Positions 56,490-64,000 of a stretch of 64,000 bases of DNA are shown one piece after another (within the stretch, counting starts at the first letter, position 1; each line of letters opens with the position of its first letter). The DNA comes from an uncultured Ignavibacteriota bacterium. GTDB taxonomy: Bacteria > Bacteroidota > Ignavibacteria > UBA10030 > UBA8401. The position numbers and the translations under genes are program-made. Location: assembly GCA_903884005.1 (NCBI GenBank), contig CAISDA010000088.1, forward strand, positions 123,101 to 187,100, read 5' to 3'. The notes below the pieces were generated by a model. That model did not search any database. It saw only the letters and a list, made by a program, of their open reading frames with translations, and had not been told where the DNA came from.

Positions 56490-59450
56490 TCAGTTACTGT
56501 TCGAGATGACCCGGTCTAAATACGATAAATTCTGTAGCGCAACTTCGTTCGAAGGATCGAGAACGATCACCTTGCGTATCGATAGGGCGGCGTCCTGCCA
56601 GTTCTTATCGATGATCTCCAGAACGGCTAGATCGTTTAATGCGCCGATGTGAGCGGGATGTGATGTCAGCAATCGGGTGAGAATCGTGCGCGCCTTTCCG
56701 GTCTCCCCTGCGTCGATCAATCTTTCGGCTTCCTCAATATCCTTTTCGATGTCCAGCGCTTCAGCCACGGAAGCGGCTGTCTCATGAGGCGCTGCGTGTC
56801 CGATTGCAGCCGCATTCCCCGAGAGATGCGCGAGGGCGTGCCTCAATTCACCATCGTCCGGATTCTGTGCGAGCATCGTTCCGGCCACCGTCATCGACGT
56901 GTCACGGAACCCCTTCTCCCCCAATGCGAGCAGGTTGTTCGCGGAGATAAACACGGCATCGTTATCCAGGTTCAACGCCATCAAGAGTACCTGATGGGCC
57001 GTTACCATGGTGCCATGGTGAATGGCTAGTTCCGCCTTCAATGACAGAGCGCGCGAAAGGAGCGTTTTCGCTTTCTGCGCCAGACGTGTTGTCTCGGCCT
57101 GTGCTGTTCCCTGCTGATGCTGCTGGTATGAATACAGATGAAATTGCTCCGCGAAGTTATGAATCGTATGCAACAACAGCGGCCGCATACGCGCTTCAAC
57201 GACCGCGTACTGCCCTTGCTTTGTTAGACGCCAGCAGTCGTCGAGCAGCGCAGTCGTATCGTCTCTGCAGACATCCGCAGCGCCGCTCAGGATATTTTCT
57301 CTCGACGATTTTGGGAGTGGCAACGCGCGGCCTTCAACGGCCCTTCGTGTGCCTTCCAGGAATGCTGTCCCAAAACGCTGGTCGGGTTCAAGGTGCATTC
57401 CCTCGGCCCATTCGTTCCATGCATTGATGAAGATCAGACGCTTCTCCGGGGACCGGCCGGCAACCCTCTCCACTTCGAGGTTCAGCCATCGTTCATAGGC
57501 TTCCGGAGATGAATTCCGAAGTATCGTGGCGCGGTCGCCGAAGCGGGGCGAGTTGTCCCACCCGCAGACCACCGTGGCATATTCATCCTCACATTTGATC
57601 GATCGGTCGGTACGCTGTTTCATCGAGGCGGCGGCATCGGTATAATCGAAGACGCGGCCCGGAAGGCCGGCAGGAACAAGCTGACTCGGAATTTTCCGCA
57701 TTCGATCCCTGGCCGACGTCCGCCGTTCTTCGCCGCGGTTGAAGACATCGTTGAAAAACGGCATGTGATAGAGTTCACCATCGAACCCCCGTGTCTTCCA
57801 ATCGATGTGTTCCTTTTCGAACACGGTTTTGAACGCGATGAGGTACAATCCATTCAGGCCGTTGGCCTTGGCCATCCGCCTCCATGCTGCAATCGTTCCG
57901 GCCACGTCGGGCATATGTGCCGGACGATAAATGCAAAATACAGGCTTGCCGTCCACGGTCATATACCGTCGATCTCGGAATGCCGAGAGCAACAATTGAA
58001 AATGCGCCGCGTCATCTTCCGGTCCGGGATATTCCTGCGCCTGAAACACATTGGTGTCCGTTCCATTCCACTGTCTCGTCCACGGTTCATTGGCCCATGC
58101 AAGGCAGAATGGAAAATCCGGTTCACCTGATGTGAGCACTTCGCTAAAGGGGAGCTCCAACAAACGCTTCCCGTTGCCGAACCAATAATGCCAATAACAG
58201 AATCCCTCAATGCCATGGGCACGGGCGAGTTCCGCCTGCGCTTTTCTCGCCTGCGGCATACGCAGATCGTAGTAGCCAAGGTCGGCCGGAACGTGCGGCT
58301 GGTAATGTCCCGGGAAGAGGGGGGCCGCCATGCCCGCATTCGTCCATTCGGTAAATCCTTTCCCCCATTGTGCGTCGTTTTCGGGGATCGGATGAAATTG
58401 CGGCAAATAGAAGGCGATGGCCCTGGCCTTCTTTCCATCGACGGTGTGCTGAGCAGGCGCGTGATTGAGCACGGAGTCGAGATGCACTCGGGCAGCCTTG
58501 TCCTTCACAGCCGCTCCGATATTTCGTTCTATAGCTTTGAAGACATCATCGACACTGATTGCCGACACGTTTCCTTCCGCATAGAGCAGTTCGGCATTCG
58601 TGCCATCGGCATATTCGCCGCTGTATGGCATGTAGTGCTTATACACTTTATAGGTGCCCAACAGAATAATGCCGAATGTGCCGACTGCATTGGCAAGGTG
58701 CGCTGGACCGCTGTCTATTCCCACAAAGAGTTCGGCGCGACGAATGACTTCCGCCGTTTCGAGTATCGAGAGACGCCCGCAAAAATTGACGGCCGAATTG
58801 AGAACGGCTGTGAATCCGATTTCAAGAAGGGGAAGGCCGATGCTGTCTGCAATTTTCCTCGAGAGCGCATCCCATTGCTCCTTCTTCCAATCCCTGCATC
58901 GTTCCTTCGATTGCGCATGAACGGCTATGAACCGGGAAGGAAGGTTCAACGAATCGACTGCGTGCCGAACATCGTCGCTCACGTACACTTTCGGCGCATC
59001 GTTCAATGCCGGAAGTCCGGCTCCCAACGAAAAGGAGGCGAGAAGACTTCCGTAGGAATAATATGTCAGATCCTTCACATGTAGATTGCCGTGCGTTTTT
59101 TCCAGCGGTGTCTTGCATGCGGGACAGTATCGGTGATTGATGTGAAGGTCTACAATTTCGTCGAATATCAAACTTTCACGGAGCAGGATCCATTCGGTGA
59201 CGCATGAGACAACGTACGTTTCGTCGATCGACGGATGACTATCGATGAGCTCCCGATACTCGCTCCTCACACACCAGACGATATACGCATGGGGATTTTT
59301 GAGGCGCACATGACGCGCCACGGGTTCACAGGCGACAATATCACCCATGTGTTCGATCAATCCGACGGCGATAATTTTTTTCGGGCGGTAACAGACTTCG
59401 CGCTCGTCCTCACCCGAACAGGGGGCGATGTATGTGTGCGCGTCAGACAC
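56490..59450 (-). CDS. Three-part GT9 - WbsX - TPR glycosyltransferase fusion
   Basis: About 986 residues. Part one (about 25-325) is GT9-like (PKKIIAVGLIEHMGDIVACE; later LFVGIDSGPAHLANAVGT). Part two (about 343-700) is a WbsX/GH99-like domain: ARAIAFYLPQFHPIPENDAQ, WGKGFTEWTNAGMAAPLFPG, FCLAWANEPWTRQW and RLIFINAWNEWAEGMHLEPD. Part three is TPR-like and ends LTRLLTSHPAHIGALNDLAV. The start is set at GTG 59450, which is 2 bases after the upstream stop; an in-frame region to 59549 would overlap that gene. WbsX-type proteins occur in glycan-synthesis loci. The mix suggests a processive or multi-step glycan builder. Confidence 0.82.
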   Translation of the reverse strand: MSDAHTYIAPCSGEDEREVCYRPKKIIAVGLIEHMGDIVACEPVARHVRLKNPHAYIVWCVRSEYRELIDSHPSIDETYVVSCVTEWILLRESLIFDEIVDLHINHRYCPACKTPLEKTHGNLHVKDLTYYSYGSLLASFSLGAGLPALNDAPKVYVSDDVRHAVDSLNLPSRFIAVHAQSKERCRDWKKEQWDALSRKIADSIGLPLLEIGFTAVLNSAVNFCGRLSILETAEVIRRAELFVGIDSGPAHLANAVGTFGIILLGTYKVYKHYMPYSGEYADGTNAELLYAEGNVSAISVDDVFKAIERNIGAAVKDKAARVHLDSVLNHAPAQHTVDGKKARAIAFYLPQFHPIPENDAQWGKGFTEWTNAGMAAPLFPGHYQPHVPADLGYYDLRMPQARKAQAELARAHGIEGFCYWHYWFGNGKRLLELPFSEVLTSGEPDFPFCLAWANEPWTRQWNGTDTNVFQAQEYPGPEDDAAHFQLLLSAFRDRRYMTVDGKPVFCIYRPAHMPDVAGTIAAWRRMAKANGLNGLYLIAFKTVFEKEHIDWKTRGFDGELYHMPFFNDVFNRGEERRTSARDRMRKIPSQLVPAGLPGRVFDYTDAAASMKQRTDRSIKCEDEYATVVCGWDNSPRFGDRATILRNSSPEAYERWLNLEVERVAGRSPEKRLIFINAWNEWAEGMHLEPDQRFGTAFLEGTRRAVEGRALPLPKSSRENILSGAADVCRDDTTALLDDCWRLTKQGQYAVVEARMRPLLLHTIHNFAEQFHLYSYQQHQQGTAQAETTRLAQKAKTLLSRALSLKAELAIHHGTMVTAHQVLLMALNLDNDAVFISANNLLALGEKGFRDTSMTVAGTMLAQNPDDGELRHALAHLSGNAAAIGHAAPHETAASVAEALDIEKDIEEAERLIDAGETGKARTILTRLLTSHPAHIGALNDLAVLEIIDKNWQDAALSIRKVIVLDPSNEVALQNLSYLDRVISNSN

Positions 59451-59452
59451 GA

Positions 59453-59863
59453 TCAGGCAACCACGCTGACTGCGGCTAAAATTGCGGCATCTACTTTTTC
59501 CAGTCCGCGCCGGGCGCCCGGGTTTTCCCCGTCGAGTTTCACGGCCCACTCATACATCAGTTTTGCATTCCCGTCTTTGTTGCGAAGATAAAATATCTCG
59601 CCCAACCCGACGCATGCCTGGCTCGATTCGGGATCGAGATTGAGCGCATTCTCGAAGCTCAGCATAGCATCGTCGAGCTTTTCAAGACAGAGCTGGCTGA
59701 ATCCTTTGATCACTTCCAGCGCCGAGAGTTGGGTGTCGTCAATCAATTCGATTTTCTGCGATTCGACGAGGTACACGGCGGCCACGACTTCATCATAGCG
59801 CTTCTGCGTAAAGAGAAGATCAATTTCGTTGGTCAGGACTTCGAGTGGTTCGGTATTGTGCAT
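59453..59863 (-). CDS. Small TPR protein, first gene of the glycosyltransferase operon
   Basis: 136 residues made of about three TPR units (LFTQKRYDEVVAAVYLVESQ, LCLEKLDDAMLSFENALNLD, IFYLRNKDGNAKLMYEWAVK). No signal peptide or enzyme domain is seen. GAGG lies 6 nt before the ATG, and its stop is 2 bases before the GTG of the fusion gene. A sigma-54-like site is about 60-75 bases upstream. It may tether the following enzymes or the acceptor protein. Confidence 0.8.
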   Translation of the reverse strand: MHNTEPLEVLTNEIDLLFTQKRYDEVVAAVYLVESQKIELIDDTQLSALEVIKGFSQLCLEKLDDAMLSFENALNLDPESSQACVGLGEIFYLRNKDGNAKLMYEWAVKLDGENPGARRGLEKVDAAILAAVSVVA

Positions 59864-59922
59864 TGTTGCCTCGGGTTAGGTCGGTTCACTATTCACGGTT
59901 TTTTCGGTCACTTTGATTATAC

Positions 59923-59938
59923 TTCAAATTATATGCCA
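59923..59938 (-). promoter_or_regulatory. Sigma-54-like promoter of the glycosyltransferase operon
   Basis: The minus strand reads TGGCAT-ATAAT-TTGAA, with the same box spacing as the fliK and fliL sites. It lies 60-75 bases before the first gene. The rest of the 421-base gap (59864-60284) holds no gene, only this site and the terminator of the next unit. Confidence 0.55.
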
Positions 59939-60207
59939 TCATTACACATCGGACCCGATTATTTTCGTGAAAATCGGAATTCTAAGCGTGTGCAGTTATG
60001 TGTGTATATTTTCACCATATTTTGCGCAATTGGTGCACATTTTTCCGCCTAGCCCTGCACGAAGAGCATCCATTGCACTGGACGGAAGAAAATTTGGCGC
60101 ACTTGTGAAGAGGAATATGAATGTATTTGCAATAGTGGTTGATAATAGCCAATTCTATCCGCCCTTGTTTCATTACTCATACCGCCGGCAGACGAAGGCC
60201 ATCCCCC

Positions 60208-60251
60208 CAAAAAAAAGAACGGTGTGCAGCTTTTTCAGCCGCACACCGTTC
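60208..60251 (-). terminator. Rho-independent terminator of the T9SS cargo gene
   Basis: An 11-bp perfect stem (GAACGGTGTGC with GCACACCGTTC) with a 13-nt loop has an 8-A run on its left, a U-tract on the minus strand. It lies 34 bases after the stop. Confidence 0.93.
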
Positions 60252-60284
60252 ATTGGATTTCACATTATTTCTACATCTGGAGCG

Positions 60285-63200
60285 TTACTTCACTAGCATC
60301 ATTTTCTTCACTGAACTGAAGTTCCTATCGCCAGCCAATGAACTTGCTTTGATGGTGTAGAAGTAGATGCCGGAGCTCATCTGTGAGGCATTGAAATCGA
60401 CTTGATGGTATCCGACAGTCTGAATTCCGCTGAACAGCGTTGCAACTTCTTGTCCGATGATGTTATAAATCCGGATGTCAACTTTACTGTCCATCGGCAA
60501 TGCAAATTCAATCGTTGTGCTCGGGTTGAACGGGTTCGGATAGTTCTGTGCAAGATCATAGTCCGTCACAACCGTTGCACCCATTCGTGATATTTCCGCT
60601 TGTCCGCCTTTGACGTCGCTTGCGATATTCTGCAATTTGTTGTCCACGACAGTCGATGCGCTAATGCTGATCTGACTGTTCGTGCCGCGTTTGGCTTCTT
60701 TGTTCACAACGTATTTGAACAGCAGCGCCGGTCCATCCTGAACGATCGGATTAATAACGTTCGAGAAATCCGTTCCTGCGATTCTTAACAATCCCTTTGC
60801 ATCAGATTTGGCAGTGAGGTACCAATTTTTGCCTTGGGGAATCGTTGCGCCAGCCTTATATTCACCGGTATATGTTAATACTGACGGATCGACCTGCAGA
60901 CTTGCATTGAAACCGCCGACCGTTTCTCCGCTCAGATTGATATTCATCGGGATCCACACGACATCTCCGGGACGGGCTTTTATGGTTGCATCCGTACTGA
61001 ATATCACCGGTGTTGCAGACGATTTGTGAATTCTCGTCACTCTCGCGGCAGTGCCATAACTGAAGTTGGCATCACCACGCAGCACGGCGAAGAAATCCTG
61101 ATTCGTCTGTTGGTTATGAAGCTGGGATTTAATGCTGTGCTTCTGGCCCTTGAACCAATTTGTCAGCGAATCCGGACCAACTGATTCAAACGTTTCAAGC
61201 GACGTGGAGTCGATAAAGATCCAATTGGAAAGACCAATTCTCGACAGGTACGTCGAATCGACTGAGGTTTCCATGATCGCCATCGCATCTACCGTATTGA
61301 CCAGACTATCTCCATTGACATCTGCGGCTATACGATTCCGCACCGTGAGCGTATCCAACCAACCTCTAAATGCGATCTGCGCGTCAGCAACGGTGATGGC
61401 AGCCAAGCCTGCCGGCAAATAGATGCTCGCAGCCGGTGCAACAGTCATCGTATCGTTTCCTGCAAACGGTTCTCTGCTGCTCATCATATAGGAACCGTTT
61501 GTGACATCATAGGTTAAATTATTGATCGGTTTCAATTTGTCTGAATATGAGATCAAGCTGTCTCCCGAGACCGAGTAACTCGAACTGCCATCCCATTTTC
61601 CATGGAAATATTTGATGCTGCCCGCGATGCTGGAGTATATCCCGATCGCACCATCGACCGAACCGGAAACATCCAATGAAAGCGCATTCTTACCGGCTGC
61701 AGCGAGGGACGCGTTTTTAATCGTTAATGGAGTTGTGGTTCCGATAATCGCCTGACTGTTATTGATCTTGAAGAGCAGTCGCAGCAATTCCTGGCTCTTG
61801 ATGCCGGCGCCCGTTGTATTCTTAAAGCCAGACACTCTCACATAACTATTATCGGCACCGGACTTATGGGACGAATCCGTCTGTATGATCCATTTGCCGC
61901 CTGACAATTCTGAAGAATAGCTGAAGTCATGGTATTTGACAACGGAAGAATCAAATGTCACCTTGAAATCAAATCCTTTCAGCGAATCGCCCGCAACACC
62001 ATCGGCGAACGTAATGGGAACCCACACAGAATCCGCAGGGTTGGCATAGACCGTGCCTACTGTAAATACGGCTCCGCCGCTTCCGATTGAGAAGAGACCG
62101 GATTTTCCAGTGTCTGCAAGAGCAGTCGTCGCTATGACAAAGCACTTCGTGGTAGTGACATTTTTTGCGCCGGTGAAAAAGTATAATACGCTATCTGTCA
62201 CAGCAGACGAATTGACAACCGTTGAGTCGAGGTACGTTGCACCAGAGTCCAATGAAAGTTTGATTTTAGTGACATTGGAACCAGTTGTATTACTCCACAC
62301 AACATAGGAAGTTCCCGATGCTACGGTCGCTCCGGCTGCCGGCGATGTAACGGAAACGTTCTTTCGCAATGTGAACTTGGCGGACCAGGCTGTATCAAGG
62401 TCACTATTCGTTATTTTTACGTAACATTTTGAGGAATTACCGGTCATTGCAAATAGCACGCTATCGGTAGTTCCCGGTTTACTGATTACTGTCGCGGTAG
62501 AATACGTCACAGAGTCCGTCGTGATACTGATGCCGGTCACTGCAAAATTTGTCGCGTTCGTCCATTTGACATAGTATGAGCCGGATGCAAGGTTGTCCGT
62601 CACGACAGGTGACGTTACAGCCAGCGAACCACGGGTGCCCACGATGAACGCCGCCGATACGGCCGTATCGGCCAATGTTGAAGTTATTTTCACCACACTT
62701 GTGTGATTGTGCGCGCCGTTGGGGATACGATACATAACACTGTCCACCGAAGCCGTATCAGCGCCTGTCATTTGTGTTGCGGTTGTGTAGGTTGTTCCAT
62801 CCGCAGCGTATTTGATCGAATCGGGTGTTGCACCGAATGATTCATAGATGACTTTAATAGATCCACGTCCGACTGAATCACCTGCTGCGGGTGTCGTTAC
62901 AAATAGGAATCGTTTTGCTGCCCACGTATCAAAAAACGCCTTGCGTGACGGTTTGACGGCAAAACTGAGATTATATGTCTTATTGGATCCGGTCGTGTTA
63001 TTATAAGTGAACCCTTGTTTCAGGAATGTTGTTTTTTGCGAGTCTGTAACCGCAACCAGCGAACTGGACTTAAAACCAAAATATTCGTTATAGTTTTTGT
63101 CATACATCGCCGAGAGCGTAACGCTATCCGGGCCGAAACCTGCAGCAACTGCCGGGTTTGTTATCGCTGTCCGCACCGGTGTGGTTTTCACTAAAAACAC

Positions 63201-63977
63201 TTTATCCCGGAGAGAGTCGCCGCTGAGCTTCCATGACGAAGCGAGGGTCACGGTCTTCGTTGTCTCAAGCGTGATTGCCATGTCGACGGTCACACCGGAA
63301 TCGGCATGCGCGATGGTAAGAACCTTCGAGCCTGTTTTTCCGTACTTTCCGGCATTAATGTATGTATACACACTCGTATCGCTCTGTTCTTTCCAGGACG
63401 ACAGCGTATCGCGCGATCCTGTTCCGCCCAGACCTAATCCGTTCGCATCATTATAGGTGGCATCCAATATCTGCTTGTTTGACCCCCGTACATACGTCAT
63501 GCGGCTAATGCCGCTCAATGTGTCATGGTTCAGTGTCAATAACGCATTGCCTGTATTTGTAATCGATGCCGCTGGCACACCGATCTTAAAAGTGGCTTTT
63601 GAATAGACCCAATAGCCGAAGGTAGTGGAAGTCAATTTTGCTCTGACTTTCCAGTTTCGAATAGCGGTGGTCCTTGCCAAGACCGAATCGAGAGTAAATG
63701 TCGTGTCATTCGCGGTAGTTCCGACACGAACATATCTCTTCCATTTTCCCACATCCGTTGCGAGAGGGATCGCATTGTTGGACGAGTCTGCAGCAGACGT
63801 CAATAAGCAGAATTCGTACCCCGCTGTCGCAGTCGACACTTTGCCCCAAACAAAAGTTGGCTTCGTCGAAGTAACGGATGCATTACTTATTGGTGATTTT
63901 GGGGCTTGCGCATAAACGGATGCGCAAGAGAGCAAAAGCAGTAGGGCAGAGAAAATTTTACGCAGAACTACCTCCAT
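60285..63977 (-). CDS. Large T9SS-exported protein with Ig-like, cohesin-like and dockerin-like modules
   Basis: 1230 codons. A signal peptide (hydrophobic core about residues 9-18, cleavage after VYA) is followed by a beta-rich region, three related Ig-like modules (about 358-635, each with SPAAGATVASGTSYVVW-like starts), a cohesin-like domain (about 636-775), a dockerin-like segment (AADVNGDSLVNTVDAMAIME at about 884), a second cohesin-like domain (about 990-1130), and the type IX sorting domain with AQNYPNPFNPSTTIEFAL and a final KKMMLVK. It should pass the outer membrane and be anchored or released. The ATG at 63977 lacks a ribosome site; CTG at 63965 follows GGAGGTAGTT exactly as in flagellin copy 1 and may be the real start. 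Confidence 0.88.
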   Translation of the reverse strand: MEVVLRKIFSALLLLLSCASVYAQAPKSPISNASVTSTKPTFVWGKVSTATAGYEFCLLTSAADSSNNAIPLATDVGKWKRYVRVGTTANDTTFTLDSVLARTTAIRNWKVRAKLTSTTFGYWVYSKATFKIGVPAASITNTGNALLTLNHDTLSGISRMTYVRGSNKQILDATYNDANGLGLGGTGSRDTLSSWKEQSDTSVYTYINAGKYGKTGSKVLTIAHADSGVTVDMAITLETTKTVTLASSWKLSGDSLRDKVFLVKTTPVRTAITNPAVAAGFGPDSVTLSAMYDKNYNEYFGFKSSSLVAVTDSQKTTFLKQGFTYNNTTGSNKTYNLSFAVKPSRKAFFDTWAAKRFLFVTTPAAGDSVGRGSIKVIYESFGATPDSIKYAADGTTYTTATQMTGADTASVDSVMYRIPNGAHNHTSVVKITSTLADTAVSAAFIVGTRGSLAVTSPVVTDNLASGSYYVKWTNATNFAVTGISITTDSVTYSTATVISKPGTTDSVLFAMTGNSSKCYVKITNSDLDTAWSAKFTLRKNVSVTSPAAGATVASGTSYVVWSNTTGSNVTKIKLSLDSGATYLDSTVVNSSAVTDSVLYFFTGAKNVTTTKCFVIATTALADTGKSGLFSIGSGGAVFTVGTVYANPADSVWVPITFADGVAGDSLKGFDFKVTFDSSVVKYHDFSYSSELSGGKWIIQTDSSHKSGADNSYVRVSGFKNTTGAGIKSQELLRLLFKINNSQAIIGTTTPLTIKNASLAAAGKNALSLDVSGSVDGAIGIYSSIAGSIKYFHGKWDGSSSYSVSGDSLISYSDKLKPINNLTYDVTNGSYMMSSREPFAGNDTMTVAPAASIYLPAGLAAITVADAQIAFRGWLDTLTVRNRIAADVNGDSLVNTVDAMAIMETSVDSTYLSRIGLSNWIFIDSTSLETFESVGPDSLTNWFKGQKHSIKSQLHNQQTNQDFFAVLRGDANFSYGTAARVTRIHKSSATPVIFSTDATIKARPGDVVWIPMNINLSGETVGGFNASLQVDPSVLTYTGEYKAGATIPQGKNWYLTAKSDAKGLLRIAGTDFSNVINPIVQDGPALLFKYVVNKEAKRGTNSQISISASTVVDNKLQNIASDVKGGQAEISRMGATVVTDYDLAQNYPNPFNPSTTIEFALPMDSKVDIRIYNIIGQEVATLFSGIQTVGYHQVDFNASQMSSGIYFYTIKASSLAGDRNFSSVKKMMLVK

Positions 63978-64000
63978 GTAATTGAATAATGTAAATCCAG

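Noticed and set aside
59451..59549. Longer start for the GT9-WbsX-TPR fusion
   Set aside because: It would overlap the TPR gene by about 97 bases, and the residues are low-complexity Arg/Gly as expected from a shadow frame.

Overview
The window looks like chromosomal DNA of a flagellated, Gram-negative bacterium of the Bacteroidota/Chlorobiota/Ignavibacteria lineage. The main clue is the large secreted protein at the right end, which finishes in a type IX secretion (T9SS/Por) sorting domain with the NYPNPFNP motif. OmpA, a RidA lipoprotein and other exported proteins support an outer membrane. GC content is moderate to high. No rRNA, tRNA, CRISPR, prophage or complete insertion sequence was seen. 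The lineage call is an inference, not the result of a search.

Left part (1-10.3 kb): a 5'-truncated CDP-alcohol phosphatidyltransferase, a TPR/coiled-coil protein, the glnB-amtB ammonium pair (4-nt GTGA overlap), a cold-shock gene with a long leader, an unknown barrel-like protein, a lipoprotein version of RidA, a DoxX protein, a secreted M1-peptidase-like protein whose zinc histidines are missing, and an OmpA-family protein.

Flagellar block 1 (10.4-26.3 kb, all minus strand): in transcription order fliK-flgD-TIGR02530 gene-flgE, then fliL-fliM-fliN-fliO-fliP-fliQ-fliR-flhB-flhA-flhF-flhG-HDOD. Many junctions overlap as TAATG or ATGA. Sigma-54-like sites (TGGCAC-N5-TTGAA) precede both fliK and fliL, and a terminator follows the HDOD gene.

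Housekeeping middle (26.7-45.4 kb): a DUF4412-type exported protein, an amidotransferase-like exported protein, dnaX with an A10 slippage site, lon, dipeptidyl-peptidase III, a membrane protein with a Cys/His tail, a GalT/HIT-like protein, a phosphohexomutase, enolase, an OmpR-type two-component system, a lysine-rich secreted repeat protein and an APC transporter. A MITE-like palindromic element follows.

Flagellar block 2 and glycosylation island (45.6-59.9 kb, minus strand): in transcription order TPR protein, GT9-WbsX-TPR fusion, TPR-GT9, two tandem GT2-TPR paralogues, two tandem flagellins, fliS, fliD, fliT, flaG, flgM, then a NarL-type regulator. Both flagellins have sigma-28 sites (TAAA-N15-GCCGATRA). 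A third perfect sigma-28 site lies over the fliT start and should drive flaG-flgM. Sigma-54-like sites like those of the hook operons precede the glycosyltransferase genes. This ties the glycosyltransferases to flagellar assembly and makes a flagellin or filament glycosylation system the most interesting candidate in the window. The right end is a 1230-codon T9SS-exported protein with Ig-like, cohesin-like and dockerin-like modules.
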